A DNA stretch of 26,153 nucleotides from contig JBGAIL010000057.1 in assembly GCA_044225565.1 (NCBI GenBank), forward strand, positions 1-26,153, in the 5' to 3' direction. Of this stretch, positions 1-6,838 are shown piece by piece. The position numbers and the translations under genes are program-made. This DNA comes from CAVXAE01 sp044225565. GTDB taxonomy: Bacteria > Pseudomonadota > Gammaproteobacteria > Steroidobacterales > Steroidobacteraceae. The notes below the pieces were generated by a model. That model saw only the letters and a program-made list of their open reading frames with translations, did not search any database and was not told the DNA's origin. Position 1 is the stretch's first letter, and each line of letters begins with the position of its first letter.

Positions 1-249
1 CCAGAGATCGGTTGTAGTTTTGTCAGCGGCTCTCGGGGCCGCTAAACGGGCGGGAAATATAGCATGGCCTCCGCGGAATCGGCGCTTGCGCAGGGGCGAG
101 GCGGATCGGGGCGGCCATTTGCGGGACGCCGTGAATCCGTCCATGGAGGCTCGTGAAAAACATCCCTGTTTTTCACGCCCGCAAATGGCCGCCCCAACCC
201 GCCTCGCCCTCGGCGTGGTCGGTCCGCAGCTCCCGACTCGAGAGGAGTG
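1..249. other. Non-coding region downstream of the PPi-PFK gene
   Basis: No convincing gene was found here. It lies just past the stop codon of the minus-strand phosphofructokinase gene. It holds a small hairpin (AGCGGC at 25-30 pairing with GCCGCT at 38-43) and the large nested palindrome described separately. An open frame at 20-310 has arginine-rich, unstructured translation typical of a high-GC shadow and was not accepted. Confidence 0.6.
93..210. repeat. Large nested palindrome (candidate dispersed intergenic repeat)
   Basis: The arms at 93-125 and 178-210 are reverse complements at 30 of 33 positions. The 52-base spacer holds an 8-base palindrome TCCATGGA (140-147) and an 11-base-pair perfect hairpin (152-162 with 167-177, loop TCCC) whose loop-proximal part is A5 facing T5. 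The element sits directly downstream of the PPi-PFK stop codon, where it could end or protect that transcript. Its size and nested symmetry resemble dispersed palindromic elements of proteobacterial genomes; that part is inference, because no second copy lies in the window. Confidence 0.7.
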
Positions 250-1521
250 TCAGATCTTGAAGGGGGTGCTCAGCTTGCGCTTCACGGGGGCGCCCTTCAC
301 GCGAACATAATCGGGCAGGCCGTTGCGGTAGGGCGGGGGCGCCTCGCCGGCGATGAGGGGCTCGAGGTAGCGGCGGCAGGCTGCGGTGATGCCGAAGCCG
401 TCCTCGGTGATGTAGTCCCGCGGAACCTTCTTTTCCTGGTTCGCGACCTCGCTGAGCGGCGCCTGGCCGATGACCCAGCGATAGGGCTTCGAGGACTTGC
501 GCACGATGGTGGGCATCACCGCGTTCACGCCTTTCACGGCGAGCTCCACGGCCGCTTTGCCGACGGCGTAGGCCTGCTCCACGTCCACCCTGGACGCGAT
601 GTGGCGGGCGGAGCGCTGCAGGTAGTCGGCCACGGCCCAGTGGTATTTGTAGCCGTGCGCCTCGCGGATCATGTTGGCGATGACGGGCGCGACGCCGCCG
701 AGCTGCGTGTGGCCGAACGCGTCCTTGGTGCCCGCGTCCGCGAGGAACTTGCCGCTCGCATCCGCGGCGCCCTCGGAGGCCACGACCACGCAGTAGCCGT
801 AGTCGGTGACGCACTGCTTCACCTTGTCGAGGAATTTCTTCTGCTCGAAGGCGATCTCCGGGAACAGCACGATGTGCGGCGGCTCTTGCGGCTTGCGCCC
901 CGCGAGCCCGCCTGCCGCGGCGATCCAGCCGGCATGGCGGCCCATCACCTCGAGCACGAATACCCGGGTGGAGGTGCGGGCCATGGACGCGACGTCCAGC
1001 CCCGCCTCGAGGGTGGAGACCGCGATGTACTTGGCCACCGAGCCGAAGCCCGGGCAGCAGTCCGTGTGCGGCAGGTCGTTGTCGACGGTCTTCGGCACGC
1101 CGACGCAGGTGATGGGATAGCCCATGGCCTCGCCGATCTGGGACACCTTGAGCGCGGTGTCCATGGAGTCGTTGCCGCCGTTGTAGAAGAAATAGCCGAT
1201 GTCGTGGGCGCGGAACACCTCGATGAGCCGCTCGTATTCGGCGCGGTTCTTGTCCAGGCCCTTCAGCTTGAAGCGCGCGGAGCCGAAGGCGCCGCCGGGA
1301 GTGTGCCTGAGGCCGCGTATGGTGGCGGCGCTCTCGCGGCTGGTGTCGATGAGGTCTTCCGTGAGGGCGCCGATGATGCCGTCCCGCCCGGCGTAGACCT
1401 TGCCGATGTGGCGGGTCTTGCGGCGCGCCGTCTCGATGACGCCGCAGGCGGAAGCGTTGATGACGGCGGATACGCCACCGGACTGCGCGTAGAAAGCGTT
1501 CTTCCTGACGGGTTTCTTCAT
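250..1521 (-). CDS. pfp: Pyrophosphate-dependent 6-phosphofructokinase
   Basis: This cytosolic enzyme interconverts fructose 6-phosphate and fructose 1,6-bisphosphate using PPi/Pi instead of ATP/ADP, so the step is reversible and serves both glycolysis and gluconeogenesis. The 423-residue protein has GGND at 115-118 (ATP enzymes have GGDG) and PKTVDND at 143-149, whose lysine is the classical PPi-type marker; MGRHAGW at 193-199 is the sugar-phosphate-binding motif. The start at 1521 (MKKPVRKNAFYAQSGG) places the N-terminal nucleotide-fold strand where the family has it; the open frame extends further upstream only as high-GC read-through across adk. It is divergent from adk, with 108 bases between the starts. 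The family is certain and the PPi specificity very likely from the two motifs. Confidence 0.93.
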   Translation of the reverse strand: MKKPVRKNAFYAQSGGVSAVINASACGVIETARRKTRHIGKVYAGRDGIIGALTEDLIDTSRESAATIRGLRHTPGGAFGSARFKLKGLDKNRAEYERLIEVFRAHDIGYFFYNGGNDSMDTALKVSQIGEAMGYPITCVGVPKTVDNDLPHTDCCPGFGSVAKYIAVSTLEAGLDVASMARTSTRVFVLEVMGRHAGWIAAAGGLAGRKPQEPPHIVLFPEIAFEQKKFLDKVKQCVTDYGYCVVVASEGAADASGKFLADAGTKDAFGHTQLGGVAPVIANMIREAHGYKYHWAVADYLQRSARHIASRVDVEQAYAVGKAAVELAVKGVNAVMPTIVRKSSKPYRWVIGQAPLSEVANQEKKVPRDYITEDGFGITAACRRYLEPLIAGEAPPPYRNGLPDYVRVKGAPVKRKLSTPFKI

Positions 1522-1629
1522 GGGTCGCGCCGGCCAGCCTCGAGGGGTGCGCAGGATAGCATTCCGTTGACCTTCGGCAGGTGGGGCCGGTAACGTGGCG
1601 CGCCTTTCAGGGATCAATCGGCCGAATCC

Positions 1630-2295
1630 ATGCGAATCATCCTCCTGGGCGCCCCCGGTTCCGGCAAAGGCACCCAATCCCAGCGGCTCATCGAGCAGTA
1701 CCGCATCCCGCAGGTTTCCACGGGAGATCTGCTGCGCGCGGCCGTTGCCGCCGGAACGCCCCTCGGGCTGCAGGCCAAGGCGGTGATGGATTCCGGGAAG
1801 CTCGTGGACGATTCCATCGTGCTCGGCATGATCCGCGAGCGGCTCGCGAAGGCGGACGCGCAAGGCGGCTTCATCCTCGACGGCTTCCCGCGCAACATCG
1901 CGCAGGCGCGCGCGCTGGACGAGGTGCTCACCGAGCTCGGCAAGCCGCTCGATGCAGTGGTGCTGATGGACGTGGACTATGGCGAGCTGACCCAACGCAT
2001 CTCGGGCCGGCGCTCCTGTCCGGATTGCGGGCGGGTGTTCAATGTCTTTACCTCACCGGCGGATCCCGCGGAGAAGTGCCCGAAGACCGGCGCGCCGCAC
2101 AAGCTGGTGCAGCGGCCCGACGACAACGAGGCCACGGTCACCGAGCGGCTCAAGGTGTACGACGAGAAGACGAAGCCGCTGATCGATTTCTATCGCGGCA
2201 AGAAGCTGCTCTACAGCATCAACGCCTCCGGCGACCCCGCCCACGTCGAGGAGCGCCTCACCGCCGCGCTGGAACACGCCCGCAGCGGCGCCTGA
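1630..2295 (+). CDS. adk: Adenylate kinase
   Basis: It catalyses ATP + AMP = 2 ADP in the cytosol. The 221-residue long-form enzyme has its P-loop GAPGSGKGT at 7-15, the AMP-binding motif DGFPRN at 84-89 and a full LID domain (about 122-160). The LID carries Cys130, Cys133 and Cys150 in the spacing of the zinc-binding LID of Gram-positive enzymes, but the fourth position (153) is Thr, as in the hydrogen-bonded LID of E. coli (His, Ser, Asp, Thr). It is therefore a hybrid of the two known LID types. The start at 1630 gives the canonical MRIILLGAPG; no strong Shine-Dalgarno sequence is visible. It is followed by a perfect hairpin and a bidirectional terminator. Confidence 0.97.
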   Translation: MRIILLGAPGSGKGTQSQRLIEQYRIPQVSTGDLLRAAVAAGTPLGLQAKAVMDSGKLVDDSIVLGMIRERLAKADAQGGFILDGFPRNIAQARALDEVLTELGKPLDAVVLMDVDYGELTQRISGRRSCPDCGRVFNVFTSPADPAEKCPKTGAPHKLVQRPDDNEATVTERLKVYDEKTKPLIDFYRGKKLLYSINASGDPAHVEERLTAALEHARSGA

Positions 2296-2319
2296 AGGGG
2301 TCCTCGGGTCTTGAGCGCA

Positions 2320-2347
2320 GGCGGCAAAAACCACGCTTTTTGCCGCC
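2320..2347. repeat. Perfect 11-bp palindrome after adk (loop-proximal A5/T5)
   Basis: Arms 2320-2330 (GGCGGCAAAAA) and 2337-2347 (TTTTTGCCGCC) pair perfectly around a six-base loop. The T-run is on the loop side of the stem rather than after it, so this is not a textbook intrinsic terminator on either strand. It lies 25 bases past the adk stop and could protect the 3' end of the mRNA. Its build matches the inner hairpin at 152-177. Confidence 0.6.
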
Positions 2348-2366
2348 GGCAACGCAGCCGATGTCC

Positions 2367-2395
2367 GGAAAAAGCGCCGCAGGCGACTTTTTTCC
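2367..2395. terminator. Bidirectional intrinsic terminator between adk and rnd
   Basis: A GC-rich stem (GCGCC, loop GCA, GGCG) is flanked by A5 on the left and T6 on the right, so either strand reads as a stem followed by a U-run. It lies between the convergent genes adk (+, ends 2295) and rnd (-, stop at 2398-2400) and starts a few bases past the rnd stop. Two single-base bulges interrupt the extended stem. Confidence 0.75.
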
Positions 2396-2397
2396 AA

Positions 2398-3483
2398 TCA
2401 ACGAAGCGCGGCCAGGAGGCGCGAGCCGATGGCGGAGCGGCGCCAGCCGCGCAGGGCGGCTACGTCCTGGCGGCCCTCGGCTAGACGCTCGAGGTCACGG
2501 CGCGTGGTGAGCACCTCGGGACTCAGGCCGAGCTCGCCGGCCACGGACTGATTCACCGCGGAAAGCTTCTTCACCAGCGCCGTCAACACGGGGTCCGGGC
2601 GCATGCGCAGGTTCACGGGCGGCGCCGGGTCGGGAATGCCGGCGGCCGCGACGCGCGCGAGAATCTCTTCCCCGGAATGTTTGATGGTGCCGGCGGGCAG
2701 TTCCGGCACGCCACTCAACGCATCGAGGCTCCGCGGCACGCGCATCACGATCTCGCGCAGCGCCACGTCGTCGAGGATCCAGCCGCGCGGCCGATTGCGC
2801 TCGATGGCACGACGCTCGCGCCACGCGGCCAGCCCCTTCGCCAGCTGCTCGCGGCCCGCATCGAGTCCGCGCAGCCCCTTGATGCGCAGCCACGCCTGCT
2901 CGGGGTCGATGTTGAAGCTCTGCGCGTCACCCAGCGCCGCGAGCTCTTCGGCGAGCCACGGCAGTCGCCCCAGCTTGTCGAGCTGCTCCTCCAGCGCCTG
3001 TTTGAGCGGCAGCAGGTAGCGCACGTCGTCCAGCGCATACTCCACCTGCTCGGGCGAAAGCGGACGGCGCGACCAGTCCGCGCGCGTCTGCGACTTCGCG
3101 AGCTCCGTGCCCAGCAGGCGCCGCACCAGCTCGCCGTAACCCACCTGCGCGGGCAGTCCCGTGAGCGCCGCGGCCACCTGTGTATCGAAAACGGGACGGG
3201 TGAGCCCCACTACGGGGAACAGCACCTCGAGGTCCTGCCGCGAGGCATGCATCACCTTGACCGGCCCCCCGGCGGTGAGCGGCGCGGCGAGTGCGGTGAG
3301 CTCCGGCAGGGCGAGCGGATCGATGCAGTCCGCCCGGGACGCGGTGGCGGTCTGCACCAGGCACAGCTCCGCGCGATACGTGCGCTCGCGCAGGAACTCG
3401 GTGTCGAGGGCGACGGCATCGGCGGCAGCCAGCTCGGCGACGAGCTCGGCCAGGACGGGAGGCGTGGTGACGATGTGCTGCAA
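2398..3483 (-). CDS. rnd: Ribonuclease D
   Basis: This 3'-5' exoribonuclease trims tRNA precursors and other stable RNAs. The 361-residue protein shows the DEDDy exonuclease motifs: LDTEF (Asp27, Glu29), the HASRQDLEVL segment (Asp84), FDTQ (Asp100) and YALDDVRYL (Tyr149, Asp153). An HRDC domain of the family follows from about residue 205 (RPRGWILDD onward). There is no ATG near the expected N-terminus. I place the start at the TTG at 3483, which gives QHIVTTPPVL, in register with the short N-terminus of the E. coli protein, with a GGA-rich stretch just upstream. The reading frame stays open upstream to 3966, but that stretch overlaps the divergent membrane-protein gene and looks non-biological. 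Confidence 0.93.
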   Translation of the reverse strand: MQHIVTTPPVLAELVAELAAADAVALDTEFLRERTYRAELCLVQTATASRADCIDPLALPELTALAAPLTAGGPVKVMHASRQDLEVLFPVVGLTRPVFDTQVAAALTGLPAQVGYGELVRRLLGTELAKSQTRADWSRRPLSPEQVEYALDDVRYLLPLKQALEEQLDKLGRLPWLAEELAALGDAQSFNIDPEQAWLRIKGLRGLDAGREQLAKGLAAWRERRAIERNRPRGWILDDVALREIVMRVPRSLDALSGVPELPAGTIKHSGEEILARVAAAGIPDPAPPVNLRMRPDPVLTALVKKLSAVNQSVAGELGLSPEVLTTRRDLERLAEGRQDVAALRGWRRSAIGSRLLAALR

Positions 3484-3500
3484 CGGATTCCAGGATGATC

Positions 3501-3508
3501 TGTACAAT
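3501..3508 (+). promoter_or_regulatory. Possible -10 element (TGTACAAT) ahead of the membrane protein/mpl pair
   Basis: An AT-rich hexamer TACAAT (3503-3508) stands out in a GC-rich background 45 bases upstream of the ATG at 3553. The same octamer occurs at 6798-6805 in a similar position. No good -35 hexamer is visible at 17 bases, so this is a weak call. Confidence 0.28.
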
Positions 3509-3552
3509 CGGGCGCGACATTCTATGCGACACGCCGACCCGACTCGACGCTC

Positions 3553-4080
3553 ATGATGGAGCTCCTGCGCCTTTACGGACAGATCGCACTGCTGCGCCGG
3601 GGCCCGCAGGACGTGCCGGCCTCGCCCGCGCTCCTCGCAGCGACGGTGCTGGCCTTCTTCGCCATCAACTGCGCGGTGAGCTTCATCATGCCGCCGGTGC
3701 CAGGCCCCTGGGTGATGCACCTGGTGGTCGAGGTGGTGTGCCTGCTCGCGTGGTACGCCGTGCTGCTGCGAGCCGTGAAGAAGCCGGAGCGCTTCCTGCA
3801 GACCGCCACCGCGCTCTTCGGCTACCAGCTGGTGCTCTCGCCGCTGCTCATCGCCTCGAGCTGGCTGGTGCAACGCATGCAGCAGCAGCCGGACTCCCCG
3901 TTGCTGCTGCCGGTGGTGGTGCTCGCCCTCGGGCTCGCCATCTGGCTGCTCGCCGCCGGCGGGCACATCGTGAAGTCCGCCCTGGAATGGACGACTCCGG
4001 CGAGCATCGCCATGGTGATCCTGCAGATCCTCGCGACCCAGGTGCTGCTCTTCGCCCTTTTCCCCACCCCGACGCCGTAG
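3553..4080 (+). CDS. Predicted inner-membrane protein, function unknown
   Basis: I do not recognise the family. The 175-residue product is strongly hydrophobic, with about four to five membrane segments: roughly 26-47 (LLAATVLAFFAINCAVSFIM), 55-74 (HLVVEVVCLLAWYAVLLRAV), 88-106, 118-137 and 148-170. A short cytoplasmic-looking N-terminus (ELLRLYGQIALLRRGPQD) precedes them. The shape recalls small integral-membrane (Yip1-like) proteins, but no diagnostic motif was seen. It starts with tandem ATGs (3553 and 3556) and ends 14 bases before mpl on the same strand, so the two are probably co-transcribed. It is divergent from rnd. A link with murein recycling is suggested only by position. Confidence 0.8.
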   Translation: MMELLRLYGQIALLRRGPQDVPASPALLAATVLAFFAINCAVSFIMPPVPGPWVMHLVVEVVCLLAWYAVLLRAVKKPERFLQTATALFGYQLVLSPLLIASSWLVQRMQQQPDSPLLLPVVVLALGLAIWLLAAGGHIVKSALEWTTPASIAMVILQILATQVLLFALFPTPTP

Positions 4081-4094
4081 AGGGCGCCCAGGCC

Positions 4095-5396
4095 ATGCAC
4101 GTCCACATCCTCGGCATCGGCGGCACCTTCATGGGTGGTGTGGCCGCCATCGCGAAGGAAGCCGGCCATCGCGTCACCGGCTCCGACCGGAACATGTATC
4201 CGCCGATGAGCACCCAGCTCGAGGCGCTGGGCGTCGAGATCGTGCAGGGCTTCGAGGCCAGCCAGCTCGATCCCCTGCCCGACGCCATCGTCATCGGCAA
4301 CGTCATCACGCGCGGCATGCCTGTCACCGAGGCTCTGCTGGATCGCGGCCTGCCGCTGCTCTCGGGTCCCGAATGGCTGGCGCGCGAGGTGTTGCGCGAC
4401 CGTTGGGTGCTGGCCGTGGCCGGCACGCACGGCAAGACCACCACCACCTCGATCCTCACCTGGATCCTCGAGCACGCCGGGCTTGCCCCGGGCTTCCTCA
4501 TCGGCGGCGTGCCCGCGAACTTCGGCGCCAGCGCGCGCCTCGGCGGCTCGCCGTTCTTCGTCATCGAGGCGGACGAGTACGACACCGCGTTTTTCGACAA
4601 GCGTGCCAAGTTCGTGCACTACCGGCCGCGCACCGCGATCCTCAACAACCTCGAGTACGACCACGCGGACATCTACCCGGACCTCGGCTCGATCCAGCGG
4701 CAGTTCCATCACCTGGTACGCACTGTGCCCGGCAGCGGCCGCATCGTCTGGAACGCGGGGGACGCGAACCTGGCCGCCGCGGGCGCCGGCGGTGACTTCT
4801 CCACCTTCGAAGTGCTGGAGGACGGCGTCTCCCGAGGCACGGTGCGCTGGCAGATGATCGGCGCCCACAACATGGAGAACGCGCTGGCGGCCATCGCCGC
4901 GGCGCGCCACGCGGGCGTGCCGGTGGAGCAATCCATCGAAGCGTTGAAATCGTTCAAGGGCATCGCGCGCCGTATGGAGCTGAGAGGCGAGGTGAGCGGC
5001 GTGCGTGTGTACGACGATTTCGCGCATCACCCCACGGCCATCCAGACCACGGTGGATGGCCTGCGCCGGCGCGTGGGCAAGCAGCGCATCATCGCCGTGT
5101 TCGAGCCCCGCTCCGCCACGATGAAGATGGGCGTGCACCGGGAGTCGCTTGGCCCTTCGCTCGAGGGCGCGGACGAGGTGTGGCTCTATGCGCCGCCCGA
5201 TCTCGGCTGGGACATCTCGCCGATCATGAGCTCACTCGGCAAGCGCGGCCGCACCCGGCAGGACATCGATACGCTCGCGGCAGACATCGCTGCGGCCTCG
5301 CGCGAAGGAGATCACGTGCTCATCATGAGCAATGGCGGCTTCGGCGGCCTGCACGGCAAGGTGCTCGCTGCCCTTCAGGCGCCGCGGCGCGCGTAG
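4095..5396 (+). CDS. mpl: UDP-N-acetylmuramate:L-alanyl-gamma-D-glutamyl-meso-diaminopimelate ligase
   Basis: Mpl joins the recycled murein tripeptide to UDP-MurNAc with ATP, feeding peptidoglycan fragments back into precursor synthesis in the cytosol. The 433-residue protein has the Mur-ligase layout: an N-terminal UDP-binding fold (MHVHILGIGGTFMGG), the ATP P-loop AGTHGKTTTT at 109-118, the central-domain motifs EADEYDTAFFDKR and NNLEYDHADIY, the adenine-side HNMENALAA motif and the C-terminal DDFAHHPTAI. These are the Mpl versions rather than those of MurC. The start at 4095 is set by the GIGGTFMGG strand; the frame happens to stay open for 600 bases upstream but overlaps the preceding gene. 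The 3' end overlaps the convergent CPBP gene by 22 bases. Confidence 0.95.
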   Translation: MHVHILGIGGTFMGGVAAIAKEAGHRVTGSDRNMYPPMSTQLEALGVEIVQGFEASQLDPLPDAIVIGNVITRGMPVTEALLDRGLPLLSGPEWLAREVLRDRWVLAVAGTHGKTTTTSILTWILEHAGLAPGFLIGGVPANFGASARLGGSPFFVIEADEYDTAFFDKRAKFVHYRPRTAILNNLEYDHADIYPDLGSIQRQFHHLVRTVPGSGRIVWNAGDANLAAAGAGGDFSTFEVLEDGVSRGTVRWQMIGAHNMENALAAIAAARHAGVPVEQSIEALKSFKGIARRMELRGEVSGVRVYDDFAHHPTAIQTTVDGLRRRVGKQRIIAVFEPRSATMKMGVHRESLGPSLEGADEVWLYAPPDLGWDISPIMSSLGKRGRTRQDIDTLAADIAAASREGDHVLIMSNGGFGGLHGKVLAALQAPRRA

Positions 5397-6250
5397 AAGC
5401 GCTGCAGCGCGAGGCCGACCACGACGGTCCACGCGAGCAGCATCCACCCCACCAGGCCATCGAACGCGCTCAGCAGGAAGCTGGCCGGATGCGTGCGGTC
5501 CGCGACAGTGGACTCGCGCACCACCTGCAGCACCCACACCCAGCCTGCATGCAAGCCGATACAAGCCGCGATGCTGCCGGTGGCCTGCCGCACCGCGCCG
5601 AGCAGTACGCCGACCGCGAACAAGGAGAGAAACGCGTCCGCGATGCTCAGCGGATCGGCGAAGGTGTGCAGCGTGCCTGCGAGCAGATCGAAACCACTCG
5701 TCCAGGTGACGTCGGCCGGGGCGATGCGCACGCGCGCGAAGAAGTGCAGTGAGGAGTAGACCAGCGCCGTGAGCGCGATTGCCGCCTTCGCGCCGGATTC
5801 CCGCTGGATGGCCGTGTACATCGCACCGCGCAGGAAGGTTTCCTCGATGAGCGCGACGACGATGCCGGTCGACAGGCCGTTGACCGCCAGTGAGAGCCAC
5901 TCTCGCGCCGTGGGCGCGACGCCATCCTCCCAGTCCCGCAGCCCCACCGCCGCCATCAGCAGCATGATCGGCAGCATCAGCGCTGCACCCAGCAGGATGG
6001 CCTTGCCGGTCTCTCGCAGGAACACGCTGCGCGGGAGCCCGTAGCCGAGGCTCGTGCGGTCCGAAACGCCGAGCCGCCGCGCGATCAGCACGAAGCCTGC
6101 CAGCAGGACGAGCATGCCGACCCGGCTGGCGATGCGATGGAACGCGAAATCGAAGTGCGGATGCAGGAGCAGCCAGCCCGGATAGGCGAGCAGCGCGCCG
6201 ATGGCGAGGGCGCCGAGGATCAGGCCGAGGAACATCGAGAAAGCGCGCAT
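5375..6250 (-). CDS. CPBP-family intramembrane glutamic endopeptidase (Abi/CAAX-protease-like)
   Basis: This 291-residue multi-pass membrane protein has the hallmarks of the CPBP (Rce1/Abi-like) family: EETFLRG with Glu136, Glu137 and Arg141, a His at 169 (SSLHFF) and a His at 234 (GLHAGWVW), all inside or beside hydrophobic segments. About eight membrane segments are visible, starting with residues 4-29 (FSMFLGLILGALAIGALLAY). Family members cut within the membrane or handle prenylated or peptide substrates; in bacteria they are tied to bacteriocin immunity, envelope stress or unknown roles. The substrate here cannot be told. The start at 6250 is preferred; 6235 (MFLGLILG) is an alternative. 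Neither has a good Shine-Dalgarno sequence. The gene overlaps mpl convergently by 22 bases. Confidence 0.88.
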   Translation of the reverse strand: MRAFSMFLGLILGALAIGALLAYPGWLLLHPHFDFAFHRIASRVGMLVLLAGFVLIARRLGVSDRTSLGYGLPRSVFLRETGKAILLGAALMLPIMLLMAAVGLRDWEDGVAPTAREWLSLAVNGLSTGIVVALIEETFLRGAMYTAIQRESGAKAAIALTALVYSSLHFFARVRIAPADVTWTSGFDLLAGTLHTFADPLSIADAFLSLFAVGVLLGAVRQATGSIAACIGLHAGWVWVLQVVRESTVADRTHPASFLLSAFDGLVGWMLLAWTVVVGLALQRFYARRGA

Positions 6251-6403
6251 GCGACGCCGGCTGCCGTGGAATCGGGCGGCTACGGTACTCAAGGCCCGTC
6301 GCCATGCGCAAATCTGCACGAACACGACAGATATGCGACTCGCGCGGCGACGGCGCGGACCCCGACAATGCCGCCCGCACCTTCCACTGACAAGGAGTCG
6401 ACC

Positions 6404-6787
6404 ATGCAGCAGCACAAGGCCCGCCAGATCCTTCAATCCCTCGTCCAGGGCGTGGACCCCTCCAACGGCGAGGAACTGGCTTCCAGCACCGTGCTGCAGC
6501 GTGCAGACGTGTTGCGAGCCCTGCTGGCCGGGGTTGCGGCACTCGAGCAGAGCGCTGTTCGCTCCGCCCGGCGCGCGCTGCTTCCCGCGAACGTGGGCCG
6601 GGCGTGGACACAGGAGGAAGACCTGGAGCTCACGCGCGAGGTCCAGGCCGGGGCGGCGCTCGAGGCCATCGCCGCGAACCACGGCCGCACGCTGCGCGCC
6701 ATCGAGGCGCGGCTCGAGAAACTGGGGCTCATCAGCCCCGGCGATCGCATCACCCGCAATGGCTACGAACGTGGCGCGAAGAAATGA
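6404..6787 (+). CDS. Small protein with C-terminal Myb/SANT-like helix-turn-helix
   Basis: The function is not known to me. The 127-residue product has a helical N-terminal half (about 1-60, including KARQILQSLVQGVDP and ADVLRALLAGVAALEQS) and a C-terminal region at about 67-110 (AWTQEEDLELTREV, then IAANHGRTLRAIEARLEKLGLI) that reads as a Myb/SANT-type three-helix fold with the usual W-T-x-E-E-D opening. Such domains bind DNA or proteins and occur in small bacterial proteins of unknown role. The ATG at 6404 has a strong AAGGAG Shine-Dalgarno seven bases ahead (6392-6397). The downstream methyltransferase is in the same frame, 51 bases after this stop. Confidence 0.82.
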   Translation: MQQHKARQILQSLVQGVDPSNGEELASSTVLQRADVLRALLAGVAALEQSAVRSARRALLPANVGRAWTQEEDLELTREVQAGAALEAIAANHGRTLRAIEARLEKLGLISPGDRITRNGYERGAKK

Positions 6788-6797
6788 CGCTGGCGCC

Positions 6798-6805
6798 TGT
6801 ACAAT
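6798..6805 (+). promoter_or_regulatory. Possible -10 element (TGTACAAT) ahead of the methyltransferase
   Basis: This is the same octamer as at 3501-3508. It is placed 33 bases before the TTG start of the methyltransferase gene and 10 bases after the stop of the preceding gene. It may give the methyltransferase/glycosyltransferase pair its own promoter. No clear -35 partner was seen. Confidence 0.27.
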
Positions 6806-6838
6806 TCCGCCCTCGTTCACGCCGCGGGGGCGGGTTTC

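Noticed and set aside
247..1593. Long plus-strand open frame (448 codons) opposite the PPi-PFK gene
   Set aside because: The translation is rich in Gly, Ala, Arg and His without a fold. It is the antisense shadow of a clearly conserved gene in high-GC DNA.
1522..1995. N-terminal extension of PPi-PFK beyond 1521
   Set aside because: It would overlap the adk promoter and 5' coding region and has no family counterpart; the protein is complete from 1521.
3495..4094. 200-codon N-terminal extension of mpl in the same frame
   Set aside because: The extension is Arg/Ala-rich shadow of the upstream membrane-protein gene; the Mpl N-terminus is complete at 4095.
3822..5138. Long minus-strand open frame (438 codons) opposite mpl
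   Set aside because: It is the antisense shadow of the conserved Mpl ligase.
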